DNA of 64,000 bases from an uncultured Alphaproteobacteria bacterium (lineage in GTDB: Bacteria; Pseudomonadota; Alphaproteobacteria; Bin65): contig CAMYMQ010000444.1 in NCBI GenBank assembly GCA_947259335.1, forward strand, positions 1-64,000, read 5' to 3'. Position 1 is the stretch's first letter; each line of letters begins with the position of its first letter. The notes beneath the pieces were generated by a model. That model ran no database searches, was not told the origin of the DNA, and saw nothing but the letters and a program-made list of their open reading frames with translations. The position numbers and the translations under genes are program-made. Of this stretch, positions 17,952-26,129 are shown piece by piece.

Positions 17952-18434
17952 TCAGCCTTGAGTGGACCGCTTTGTCGCCTCTTTCGCCGCCGGAGGAACT
18001 GCTTCGGATTGCGTTCTAACCGGCACGGTCTGTCCCGTTCGTTTGCCCGCTTCTTCAGCGCTCTCACGCACCATCGCCGAACAGCAGTCGTATAGCTTCT
18101 GGCTTAGGTCGGCCCAAGCGCCGGTTTGAGCAGCGAGATGCTCCATGACTCCCATGACGAGTCTCGATTGTGCGGACATGAACTCGGCCGGCTGCCGCAC
18201 ACTCAGGAGTTCCTGAAGCGCGCGGGCGTACTCCTCGTTGGCCGTTGACAACGCTTGTGCCTGACCGGATGAGGCGTCGTTGAATAGGTGGTTCAGTTCC
18301 ACGACGAGAGCGTGACACCGCTTGGTTAGCGCCTCCAACTCGCTCGGGTCGACGACATTGGGCATGCCCCACCAGGCAAGCAGGCCGTTCATTCGATCCA
18401 TTCCCGTCGGAATGCTGGGTTGTCTATCATTCAT
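17952..18434 (-). CDS. phaP: phasin (PHA granule-associated protein)
   Basis: The 160-residue, mostly helical protein has long amphipathic stretches (LTKRCHALVVELNHLFNDA, EFMSAQSRLVMGVMEHLAAQ) typical of phasin-family proteins that coat PHB granules. The tail is Pro/Ala/Lys-rich. A good ribosome-binding site (AAGGAGGAT) precedes the ATG at 18434. Its place between phaA and the YHS/DUF3141/phaC genes supports the call. The sequence identity to any one phasin type cannot be judged by eye. Confidence 0.75.
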   Translation of the reverse strand: MNDRQPSIPTGMDRMNGLLAWWGMPNVVDPSELEALTKRCHALVVELNHLFNDASSGQAQALSTANEEYARALQELLSVRQPAEFMSAQSRLVMGVMEHLAAQTGAWADLSQKLYDCCSAMVRESAEEAGKRTGQTVPVRTQSEAVPPAAKEATKRSTQG

Positions 18435-18546
18435 GATTGATCCTCCTTTTCGATATGAGAGCCGGGCATAAAACCCAGCGGTTAGTTAGACGCTTCGCAG
18501 ACTTCGTCATTACGGTTCCCATTCATTTTCGAGCTCCGTGGTTTCC

Positions 18547-19734
18547 TCATTCGACCGACTCAAGCGCCAGCGCGATGCCCTGTCCGCCGCCAATGCACAA
18601 CGTCACCAGCCCGCGGCGGAGGCCGTCACGTTGCATGGCATGTAGGAGCCGGGTCACAAGTACTGCGCCGGTCGCTCCTATTGGATGTCCGTGCGCAATG
18701 GCTCCGCCTTCGACGTTCACAATGTCCTCCGGAAGGCCGAGCTCCTGGAGGATCGCGAGAACGATTGCCGCGAACGCCTCGTTGACTTCCGCTCGCTCGA
18801 TATCGCCCAGCTTCCAGCCCGCGCGCTCAAGCGCCTGCTGGACAGCCGTCACCGGTCCAAGGCCGAACAGGCAAGGATCAACCGCGCCGACGCCATAGGC
18901 GACCAGTCGCGCCATCGGCTCAAGATTGTGTTTCTCCGCCCAGTCGGCGTCCGCGACGATCATCGCCGCGGCGCCGGAGTTAAGCCCCGGGGCGTTGCCG
19001 GCCGTTATGGTGCCGTCCTTCCGAAACGCCGGTTTCAGTTTTGCCAACGATTCCAGGGTTGTGTCGGGCCGGTTGTGCTCGTCCTTGACAAAGGCGACAG
19101 GATCTCCGCGGCTGCCTACCCCTATGGGTGCGATTTCCGGTGCGAACTTGCCGGCCGCTTGAGCCTTGCTGAACCGATTCTGCGAGCGCCTTGCCCAGCG
19201 ATCCTGGGCTTCTCGTGAGACCTGAAACTTCGATACCAGATCTTCGGTGATCCAGCCTGAATGCCTATCTGAGAAGGCGTCGTTGAGACCGTCACGCAGC
19301 ATGCTGTCATAGATCTGCGCGTCGCCCATCCGGTAGCCCCAGCGTCCACCGCCCATGAGGTATGGCGACTGATCCATATTCTCCATGCCGCCTGCGACGG
19401 CGCTCGTGACGTATCCGAGCCTCACTTCCTGAGCCGCGGTCGCAATCGCCTGAGCACCCGACCCGCAAACCCGGTTCACGGTCATTGCCGGGACTTCGAC
19501 TGGAATTTCGGCCTTGATCGCGGCCTGCCGCGCCGGGTTCATCTTCGCCCCTGCCTGAACGACCTGGCCCATGACAACGGTATCGATATTGACGCCATCA
19601 AGCTTTGCGCGCTCAAGGGACGCCCGGATCGCGGCGGCGCCGAGATCAGGCGCGGGGATGTCCTTCAGCGCTCCGCCGTAGGTACCGATTGCCGTACGTA
19701 CGGCCGCACAAAGAACGATGTTGGAATTTCTCAT
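18547..19734 (-). CDS. phaA: acetyl-CoA C-acetyltransferase
   Basis: The 395-residue thiolase is full length. The acylation Cys lies in NRVCGSGAQA, the catalytic His in GGAIAHGHPIGATGA, and the second Cys in CIGGGQGIAL. It condenses two acetyl-CoA into acetoacetyl-CoA, the first PHB step. The gene is followed by the phasin (about 110-nt gap) and preceded by phaB (115-nt gap) in the same direction, giving the complete phaB-phaA-phaP-phaC set. Confidence 0.93.
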   Translation of the reverse strand: MRNSNIVLCAAVRTAIGTYGGALKDIPAPDLGAAAIRASLERAKLDGVNIDTVVMGQVVQAGAKMNPARQAAIKAEIPVEVPAMTVNRVCGSGAQAIATAAQEVRLGYVTSAVAGGMENMDQSPYLMGGGRWGYRMGDAQIYDSMLRDGLNDAFSDRHSGWITEDLVSKFQVSREAQDRWARRSQNRFSKAQAAGKFAPEIAPIGVGSRGDPVAFVKDEHNRPDTTLESLAKLKPAFRKDGTITAGNAPGLNSGAAAMIVADADWAEKHNLEPMARLVAYGVGAVDPCLFGLGPVTAVQQALERAGWKLGDIERAEVNEAFAAIVLAILQELGLPEDIVNVEGGAIAHGHPIGATGAVLVTRLLHAMQRDGLRRGLVTLCIGGGQGIALALESVE

Positions 19735-19849
19735 TCGACTATCTCCTGTAAGTACCAGGTGGGGCTTCCCGATACTGGAAGGTCAATGGCCGCCGCCGAC
19801 ATTTTCGAGATTTATTCGCAACCCGTCGCGACGATGTGCGTCTCTTCGC

Positions 19850-20572
19850 TCAAACCATGTATTGACCGCCATTGATGGTGAGCGTCGCTCCGGTCACGAA
19901 ACCTGCTTCATCGCTCGCGAGGAATTGCACGGCGCGCGCGATTTCCTCGGGTTGCCCAAGTCGCTCGACCGGCACGTGCCCAATGATCTTCTGCAGGATC
20001 TCTTTTGGTACCGCCGCGACCATGTCGGTCTCCACATAGCCCGGAGCGACGGCATTCACCGTGATCCCCTTCGCCGCCGTCTCGAGCGCCAACGCCTTGG
20101 TGAAGCCAATGACGCCCGCCTTGGCGGCGGCGTAGTTGGTCTGTCCGGCCTGACCCTTTTGGCCGTTGATCGAAGCGATATTGACGATTCGTCCGAACCC
20201 GCGTTCGCGCATGCCGTCGATGACCGCTCGGCACATGTTGAAGCAAGATGTCAGGTTGTTTTCGAGGACGGCATGCCACTCCTCCAGGGTCATCCGATGG
20301 AGAGCAGCGTCGCGAGTGATCCCAGCGTTGTTCACCAAGATCCCCACAGGTCCGAGTTTGCGTTCAGCCGAACGCACCCCATCCCAACACGCAGACGCGT
20401 CGGCAACGTCCCATTTGTCCACAGGAATGCCCGTCTGATCTCGAAAATCGGCGGCTGCCCGGTCGTTACCGAGATAGGTCGATACGACGGCATGTCCGTC
20501 GGCTTGCAGAACGCGCGCAATCGCTGCACCAATGCCTCGCGTTCCGCCCGTGACGATCACTACTCGTCCCAT
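19850..20572 (-). CDS. phaB: acetoacetyl-CoA reductase
   Basis: The 240-residue SDR enzyme has the TGGTRGIG nucleotide motif at the N-terminus, NNAGITRD, and the catalytic Ser/Tyr/Lys in NIASINGQ...NYAAAKAG. This pattern, including the QTNYAAAKAG block, is typical of PhaB, which reduces acetoacetyl-CoA to (R)-3-hydroxybutyryl-CoA with NADPH. The ATG at 20572 is used because the nucleotide motif starts at residue 8. It is the first gene of the long minus-strand run. Confidence 0.93.
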   Translation of the reverse strand: MGRVVIVTGGTRGIGAAIARVLQADGHAVVSTYLGNDRAAADFRDQTGIPVDKWDVADASACWDGVRSAERKLGPVGILVNNAGITRDAALHRMTLEEWHAVLENNLTSCFNMCRAVIDGMRERGFGRIVNIASINGQKGQAGQTNYAAAKAGVIGFTKALALETAAKGITVNAVAPGYVETDMVAAVPKEILQKIIGHVPVERLGQPEEIARAVQFLASDEAGFVTGATLTINGGQYMV

Positions 20573-20811
20573 GATGGATGCCTTTTGCGCCGTGGTCGGC
20601 AGCTGCGGGAATTGAAAAGCCAACCGCCAACCGAGCCTCGTTGCTCTGCGAATTGCGCGCGGAGACGTGTCCGGATCCAGTGGGAACAGTGACCCACCGC
20701 GCTATCGTTCAGAAATTGAGAAGTCCTCGACGGCCAGCATGGCGGCCTGGAACGCATCGTTAACGGGCGTCCAGGATCTCAGGCCAGTACTTGCTTAGGC
20801 CGTCGTAGAAG
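20573..20811. other. probable promoter region of the PHB/copper gene run
   Basis: No gene is seen. The phaB promoter should be here. I found no perfect FNR box or clear -35/-10 pair on the minus strand. Confidence 0.35.
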
Positions 20812-21207
20812 CTACGCGGAAGCTGTAACCTTGGGAGGGGGCAAATACGGCACAACGGACCGGTCTCGCGCAAACCGACTTACGGCAATCCCGACCAACA
20901 TTGCGCGGTTCGTACGAACAGCCCAAACGTCTGAGAGAATGGCAAGGGCCGCCTGTGCGGAACATTGAGTATGGTGCGAGGTATGGTGCGAACAGGGGTT
21001 TGGAGCGGGTCCACCGAAGTCCTCTCGGTGATCACCGGCCTGATGGGTGGCGACCACTTGCTTATCTGAGGCGAAACCCATCGAAGGCGACTCCAAGTGC
21101 CCAAAAAGGCCCACCAACACGATAAACACGGACGCAAGAACACTGGCCACGAAGCGCCGTCCCGCCTTGTTTCTGCGACCCGTTCTATTCTTGCGCTCAG
21201 TGTGCAT
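20812..21207 (-). CDS. Cys/His-rich exported or membrane-anchored protein
   Basis: This 131-residue protein has a basic N-terminus, one hydrophobic segment (FVASVLASVFIVLVGLFGHL), a His/Cys cluster (PCSHHTSHHTQC), a second hydrophobic stretch and a PYLPPPKV tail. The layout resembles short DUF2946-like proteins found with copper genes, and the cluster could bind copper, but I cannot name the family with certainty. The ATG at 21207 is preferred; the track start is a TTG six codons earlier. A perfect FNR/FixK box and a TATATA -10 lie upstream with correct spacing. A protein of the same type is encoded at 26739-27074. Confidence 0.6.
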   Translation of the reverse strand: MHTERKNRTGRRNKAGRRFVASVLASVFIVLVGLFGHLESPSMGFASDKQVVATHQAGDHREDFGGPAPNPCSHHTSHHTQCSAQAALAILSDVWAVRTNRAMLVGIAVSRFARDRSVVPYLPPPKVTASA

Positions 21208-21237
21208 CACGACCGACTCTAACAATTTTATGATTCA

Positions 21238-21243
21238 TATATA
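21238..21243 (-). promoter_or_regulatory. -10 element of the FNR-type promoter
   Basis: TATATA on the minus strand. If it is the -10 hexamer, transcription would start near 21231, about 24 nt before the ATG at 21207, and the FNR box would be centred at about -41.5. Confidence 0.6.
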
Positions 21244-21265
21244 GTTTTCGGACCCGTCGACAACC

Positions 21266-21279
21266 TTGATCTCAATCAA
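21266..21279. promoter_or_regulatory. FNR/FixK-type binding site
   Basis: TTGATctcaATCAA is a perfect TTGAT-N4-ATCAA palindrome. Its centre lies about 41 bp from the start site inferred from the TATATA box, which is the class II activation geometry of CRP/FNR regulators. It points to low-oxygen induction of the Cys/His-rich gene at 20812-21207. Confidence 0.8.
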
Positions 21280-21610
21280 ATGCTGTGCAGAGACCCGACA
21301 GGTTCCGAAATTAAGCGGATTTCTTCATGCCCCTCCACCGAAGGGCGCGACAAAGTGAGACCTGCTTTGAACGGACGCAAGACAAATCGCTCGGTCTCCT
21401 GCTGGTCGCTCGATCATTGCGAGGCTCGGCGCATGCAACGATCTGCGATCGTTTTTGACGCCAACTTCCGCCCGGTTCCATGCCTGGTCCGTTGGCTTTC
21501 ACTCTCAGAGATCGGGATCTTCCGCCGCGGGAAACCCTTTTCGGTAATGTTCCGGTCATACAGACGAAGACGACCCACCGGGCATTACAGGTCGATCAAT
21601 TCACAACTTC
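21280..21610. other. intergenic stretch downstream of the sigma factor gene
   Basis: No gene or strong terminator is seen; ORF-track entries here are short, and I recognise none of them. Confidence 0.4.
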
Positions 21611-22222
21611 TCACGCGGTTACTGAGGTATCAGGTCGACGGATCGGCATGTCGCAAGCGCAATCGAGGAAGCCGTGCTCTGGACAGGTCTCGCACGAAAG
21701 CAGCAACGCGCGTCTGAGCGCCCGTCGTGCCCGGTGCAAGCGGACACCGAGATTGTTCGTCTTCAGCCCCAGGTGTCGAGCCACCGTTTTTCGCGGTTCG
21801 GCCAGGAGATCGACGCGCCAGACCAGCTCCGCATATTCGGGTCGAAGCGTAGGTAGTAGCGTATAGAGGCATTGGCACACCATCGCGTGCAGGTCGGTGT
21901 CAGGAGCCTCGGTCTGAATCTCTTGTTCTCGAGCAAAAGCTGCCTCGTTTCGCGAACGACGCTCACGCGACCGATAGTGATCGGCGAGGGTCGATCCCAG
22001 AACACGATACAGCCAGGCGACGATGCTTTCGTCATTCTGAATTGCGTTCGCCTTGCTGATCGCCGCAAGATAGAAATTCTGAAGAACATCATCGACGTCA
22101 TGCTCGCTGCCGAGCCGTCGCGCAAGGAAGCGCCTGAAAGCACGATGGTTTTCAGTCAAAGCCGTTTCGACCAACGGGTCCAACTCCTTTAACGCTCCAT
22201 CGAACGGAGGCTCGCCTGTCAT
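21611..22222 (-). CDS. ECF sigma factor with Cys-rich C-terminal tail (CorE-like)
   Basis: The 203-residue product has a sigma-2 region (DVDDVLQNFYLAAI ... SIVAWLYRVLGSTLADHYR) and a sigma-4 region with helix-turn-helix (KTVARHLGLKTNNLGVRLHRARR). After sigma-4 a short tail carries CETCPEHGFLDCAC. Cys-rich tails of this kind occur in CorE-type sigma factors that sense copper directly and need no anti-sigma factor, and no anti-sigma gene is visible nearby. Direct metal sensing is therefore an inference from tail and context. The ATG at 22222 has GGGAG upstream. Candidate targets are the copper/thiol genes on either side. Confidence 0.85.
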   Translation of the reverse strand: MTGEPPFDGALKELDPLVETALTENHRAFRRFLARRLGSEHDVDDVLQNFYLAAISKANAIQNDESIVAWLYRVLGSTLADHYRSRERRSRNEAAFAREQEIQTEAPDTDLHAMVCQCLYTLLPTLRPEYAELVWRVDLLAEPRKTVARHLGLKTNNLGVRLHRARRALRRALLLSCETCPEHGFLDCACDMPIRRPDTSVTA

Positions 22223-22352
22223 CTACCCATCTCCCTGACCGTTGACGATCCTTTGTGGGCCTGCGTGTTTGCAACGACTGATGCTCGATCGAGCCACGAG
22301 ACACGCACGCTGATTACTAAGCCTTGCCAATCCTGATTACCGCAAGACCCTG
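22223..22352. other. upstream region of the sigma factor gene
   Basis: Promoter region expected; nothing else seen. Confidence 0.3.
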
Positions 22353-22472
22353 TCACCCACGCTCTTCCGGCCAGGACCAGTCGCGTGTTTCGGGCATGTC
22401 TTGTCCGTTTCGTCGAATATAGGCCTCCTGCTCGATCAGCCTCTCGCGCACGATCTGCTTGATATAGTCCGA
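22353..22472 (-). pseudogene. 3'-terminal remnant of a phosphoketolase gene
   Basis: Reading the minus strand from 22472 gives about 39 residues ending at TGA (22353-22355): DYIKQIVRERLIEQEAYI, then GQDMPETRDWSWP. This matches the highly conserved C-terminus of xylulose-5-phosphate/fructose-6-phosphate phosphoketolases (typically ...LIEHKxYIxxxGxDMPEIRxWxW). An in-frame TAA lies directly upstream and no further phosphoketolase sequence could be followed with confidence, so the gene is broken. A phosphoketolase would have fed acetyl-phosphate to the acetate kinase of this region. Confidence 0.6.
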
Positions 22473-23249
22473 TTAATGCCAGCTGCCTTCGCGGACGGGC
22501 CACGAGCGGTATCTTGGCACTTATCGCGGTCTCTCTTCTGGCGGCGAGTTTCCTCGCGGTCAGAGTCGTGGGCATCGCATCGGCAAAACCTGGCCACGCC
22601 GATAAGGCGGCCAGTCCGAAACATACGCTCGACTGGCGCTGTCATGCGCCAACAGGATCGATCGAGAGATACGACTCTGGTTTTCGAGCCAAAAGCGAGA
22701 CGGAATGGCGAGGGTCAAAGTCGGCATTGGAGTCCACGAAAGCCGCGCTTCCTTCAGGGTTATCGCCGAGGCGGAGATTCTGGCGCTCACCGTGGTCGGC
22801 GATCGGGCATGTATTGCCGAACGCCTGGAGAGGATAACGCGTTAGCTTGGTGCGGTCATCGCAATGTCCAGCAACGCCCATCGCACAGCCGCGTCCGAAC
22901 CGAATTTCGAAATGCGGATACTCGGACCGCAGATGTGAGGCGCCCGGCCGAAACCCGCCGGTCAACATCTGTTTCATGCCGCATCGTCCACCGGATCAGG
23001 TTCATGGGAACGCCGCCAAGGTAACGGTGGTCGGTGGCGGGACCGCGCGGCGATCGCCGATCGTCACCTCGTCAGCGGGCAAATGCCGCATTGAAGGGCC
23101 CCATTTCAGGCGCACCAACCACAATTGACAAGGCCGTATGCCCCACTGTCACACTGGCTGCCGAGGCGCCGTTGTGCTGTCGGTTTGGATTGACGAAAAC
23201 GCGGCTCGACGTAGGTTTAAACCCGATTCAGTAATATTTGGCATTTCGG
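22473..23249. other. degenerate-looking stretch, no confident gene
   Basis: About 780 bases without a convincing gene on either strand; reading frames break often. One tiny plus-strand ORF (22705-22845) is listed separately. With the phosphoketolase tail at its left edge, this may be a decayed segment. Confidence 0.4.
22705..22845 (+). CDS. tiny ORF (46 aa), doubtful
   Basis: ATG at 22705, stop TAG at 22845; product MARVKVGIGVHESR... with an alternating hydrophobic pattern and an RVIAEAEILALTVVGDRA core. A GAGACGG stretch precedes it. No family is recognised; it may be a chance ORF or a gene fragment. Confidence 0.2.
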   Translation: MARVKVGIGVHESRASFRVIAEAEILALTVVGDRACIAERLERITR

Positions 23250-23990
23250 TCATCCGATGTTTCCGAGCACTGGAAACATCTCGAGCAGCCAATACGATAC
23301 GGCCGACAGATAGCCGGTGATCATGGCGACTCCCATGACGACAAGCAGAATGCCCGCGAGAAGCTGGAGCGACCGTCCCAGCCGGGCCATCCCTCGAAGA
23401 CGCACTGCCAAGCTGTCGGTGAACAGGGCAGCCACAAGGAATGGCAGGCCTAGGCCGAGCGAGTATATCGCCAACAGCACGATGCCCCCTTTAACCGTCG
23501 CCTGGGCGGCGCTCACCGTAAGGATGGCACCCAGTATTGGGCCGATACAGGGCGTCCATCCGAAAGCGAAAGCGAGGCCCAGGACGAAGGCCGCCGCAGG
23601 CTTTCCCCCAGGGACTTCGATTCGGAACCGGAAGTCCCTGTACAGCCATGGAATGCGGACGATCCCCATCAGGAACAAGCCAAATATGATGACGACCACG
23701 CCGGCGCCGATGTTGAACTCCCAACGATAAGACAGGAGCAACTGGCCGAGTGCCGTGGCGCTGGCGCCCAGGAGGATGAACACCGTCGAAAAGCCGAGCA
23801 CGAAGCAAATGCCGAGGCCGAACACCGGCAACCGTATGGCCAGCGCGCCGGGCGCCGTCGGATCGCCTACCGCCCGGCCGGCGATGTAGGAGAGGTAGCC
23901 GGGCACGATGGGCAGCACACACGGTGACAGGAAGGAGATCGCCCCGGCCACGAAGGCGGTGAGCAGTCCGACGTTCGATATTTCTAGCAT
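23250..23990 (-). CDS. ccdA: cytochrome c biogenesis / thiol-transfer protein CcdA
   Basis: The 246-residue polytopic protein has six hydrophobic segments and two Cys-Pro motifs in membrane helices (SFLSPCVLPIVPG and FGWTPCIGPILGA), the redox pair of CcdA/DsbD-type transporters. It moves electrons from cytosolic thioredoxin to periplasmic thiol proteins. The partners are next door: a DsbA-like protein and two TlpA/CcmG-like thioredoxins. Together with DUF411 this resembles a suppressor-of-copper-sensitivity (Scs) set. Confidence 0.92.
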   Translation of the reverse strand: MLEISNVGLLTAFVAGAISFLSPCVLPIVPGYLSYIAGRAVGDPTAPGALAIRLPVFGLGICFVLGFSTVFILLGASATALGQLLLSYRWEFNIGAGVVVIIFGLFLMGIVRIPWLYRDFRFRIEVPGGKPAAAFVLGLAFAFGWTPCIGPILGAILTVSAAQATVKGGIVLLAIYSLGLGLPFLVAALFTDSLAVRLRGMARLGRSLQLLAGILLVVMGVAMITGYLSAVSYWLLEMFPVLGNIG

Positions 23991-24008
23991 CGGATTCGAT
24001 ACCCGTGT

Positions 24009-24818
24009 CTATTTCTTGCCGAGCTCGGCCCGCGCCTTGCGGATATGGGCTTTCAAAGTCTCGAGGCCGGTCGCCCCCCGAATTATCTGGTCGCCGACGA
24101 CGAAAGCCGGCGTGCCGTTGATCCGCAACGCGCTCGCGAGGACGAGATTGCGTTGGATCGCCTTCTCGATCTCGGGATGCTTCATGTCGGCCTTGAGCCG
24201 CTCGATATCGAGGCCGATTTGTTTGGCGACGGCGAGAGCGGTGCTCTGTGTCGCCCTGCCTTTCATCTTCATCATCGCCTGATGGAAGGCGACATACTTG
24301 CCTTGACGATGCGCCGCGAGCGCCACCTTCGCGGCGAACTTCGAGCCGTCTCCGAGGATCGGGAACTCCTTGTAGACGACGCCGAGGTTGGGATCGTCGG
24401 TCCCTGCCTTCTCCAAGACCGGCGCGACGCGCCGGCAATAAGGACAATTGTAGTCGAAGAACTCGACAACGGTTACGTCGCCCTTCGGGTTGCCGGCGAC
24501 CGGGGCCGCGGGGTCGCGGAAGATCTCGTCGGCACGATCCCGGATGACCGACTGAATCTCCTTCAGGCGGGCCGCGAGCTGCCGCCCGCGCAGCTTCTGG
24601 ACCGCCTCGGCGATCACCTCCGGATTTTCAAGAAGGTAGGCACGTACCCGCCGCTCGAAGACATCCTTGGGCATATCCGCGGCGACGGTTGGCTTGTCCG
24701 ATGGCGCGCGCAAGCCCGGATCGAGCACGAACCAGGCAGCAAGCGCACCAACAGCCACCAACGCCGCAACGACCCACCCGGCCCATCGAGTCCGGCTCTT
24801 CGCTGTCTTCTCAGGCAT
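24009..24818 (-). CDS. DsbA-family thiol oxidoreductase (ScsC/DsbG-like)
   Basis: The 269-residue protein has an N-terminal membrane anchor (WAGWVVAALVAVGALAAWFV), a helical dimerisation-like segment (about residues 50-95) and a DsbA-type thioredoxin fold with CPYC at about residue 126 and the cis-proline loop RINGTPAFVVGD. The extra helical segment before the catalytic domain is a feature of ScsC/BdbD-like proteins, which often act as isomerases or protect against copper. It lies 18 nt before ccdA. Confidence 0.88.
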   Translation of the reverse strand: MPEKTAKSRTRWAGWVVAALVAVGALAAWFVLDPGLRAPSDKPTVAADMPKDVFERRVRAYLLENPEVIAEAVQKLRGRQLAARLKEIQSVIRDRADEIFRDPAAPVAGNPKGDVTVVEFFDYNCPYCRRVAPVLEKAGTDDPNLGVVYKEFPILGDGSKFAAKVALAAHRQGKYVAFHQAMMKMKGRATQSTALAVAKQIGLDIERLKADMKHPEIEKAIQRNLVLASALRINGTPAFVVGDQIIRGATGLETLKAHIRKARAELGKK

Positions 24819-24937
24819 CGTCTTGTCTCCTCTTCAATGGACACCTGTCCCCGCAGGGCGACCTCGGTCGCTTCGACCGCCTCCCGCCGTGCATTGCGGC
24901 GAATGAGCGACGCGATGACGACCGGTCGACTGCACCG

Positions 24938-25545
24938 TCATCGCCGCCGCAACCTTCGCACCAGTGGAAGGATCTTCGTTTCGAGTACCTTGGGCGTGAC
25001 CGCCCCGACATGCTTGAAGACGATCCGGCCGCTCCGATCGACAACGAACGTCTCAGGCACGCCGTAAACGCCCCATTCGATGGCCACGCGGCCCGCGAGG
25101 TCGGCCCCGGTGCGTGTGTACGAATCCCCGAGCTGATCGAGCCAGCGGGCGGCGTCCGACGGCCGGTCCTTGTAGTTGAGGCCGTGGATCGGAACGAAGC
25201 CCCGCGCCTTGAGCGCATGAACACGAGGTGCTCGTCGCGGCAGGCGGCGCACCAGGAGGCGAACACGTTTACCAGCGAGACCTTCCCTTTGAGGTCTGCG
25301 GTCGACAAACCGAGCGTCCGCCCCTTCACCGGCGAAAGCGCGAAGGCCGGCACCGACTTGCCGAGCAGGGCTGAAGGCAGGTCGCGCGGGTTGCCGCCGA
25401 GCGCCACGGCGAGGAAGACGACGATCGCCACGAAGACAGCCGGCGCTATGAATGCAATGGCAACGCGGCGGCGCTTCGCCTTGCCGCCCCGCGTCCCGGA
25501 ACTGGCAGGCTGCGAGTGCTGTCGCGTATCGGCGGCGGCGTTCAT
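24938..25545 (-). pseudogene. frameshifted CcmG/DsbE-like thioredoxin
   Basis: Two reading frames together form one CcmG/TlpA-like protein. From the ATG at 25545 the first frame gives a membrane anchor (VAIAFIAPAVFVAIVVFLAVALG), the DsbE-type GKSVPAFALSPV segment and the redox site VFASWCAACRDEH. Near 25215 the homologous reading jumps to the next frame (ALKARGFVPIHGLNYKDRPS ... VYGVPETFVVDRSGRIV) and ends at 24938. One base is missing: the span is 608 nt, and adding one gives 203 codons. The start overlaps the TlpA stop by ATGA. It is either a recent null mutation or a sequencing error. Confidence 0.85.
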
Positions 25546-26129
25546 TTCGTCCCGTTTCTCGATCGGCGCACTTCTGAAGCCCGGATCACCCGGCGGATCG
25601 CGCGGACGAGCGGCGGCGCGGTCCACGCATTCGGGCCGGAAAAGCGTGCAATCTCTCGTCCTTGGCGATCAATCAAAATGGATTCCGGGATGCCGTAGAC
25701 CCGCAGCCGATGCATCGCGAACCGGGTGCGGTCGAGGTAGATGCGCAGATAGCCCAGACCGAGCTTCTCAAAGAACGGCACGACCGCGTCCTTTCCCTTA
25801 CGGTCTATCGAAATCGCGACGACCTCGAACGAAGAACCGCCAAGCATGCCCTGCAGCCGGTCGAGATGCGGCATCTCTTTGCGGCAGGCGCTGCACCAGG
25901 TCGCCCAGATGTTGAGCAGAACGACCTTGCCGCGGAAGTCCCGCAGCCGGATGAACTTGGCGGCCTCCGTCTCGAACAGGAGGCCGGGCACCGGACGCGG
26001 CTTAGCGTGCATGGCAAGCGGTCGAAAGTAGGTTTCGGCCGTCGACGGAGAAGCGGTGGCCAGGAGCGCCGTCCACAAGACGAGCGCTCCCGGCCACCCC
26101 CAGATCCGCCGGGAGGGGCGGCGGACCAT
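25542..26129 (-). CDS. TlpA/ResA-like periplasmic thioredoxin
   Basis: The 195-residue product has an export signal (WPGALVLWTALLATASPSTAE) and an AhpC/TSA-type thioredoxin fold with the active site NIWATWCSACRKEMP near residue 80 and the cis-proline segment YGIPESILIDRQG. It reduces disulfides or delivers electrons in the periplasm. Its ATG (26129) overlaps the DUF411 stop (TAATG) and its stop overlaps the next start, so the three genes form one operon. CcdA downstream is the likely electron source. Confidence 0.9.
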   Translation of the reverse strand: MVRRPSRRIWGWPGALVLWTALLATASPSTAETYFRPLAMHAKPRPVPGLLFETEAAKFIRLRDFRGKVVLLNIWATWCSACRKEMPHLDRLQGMLGGSSFEVVAISIDRKGKDAVVPFFEKLGLGYLRIYLDRTRFAMHRLRVYGIPESILIDRQGREIARFSGPNAWTAPPLVRAIRRVIRASEVRRSRNGTK

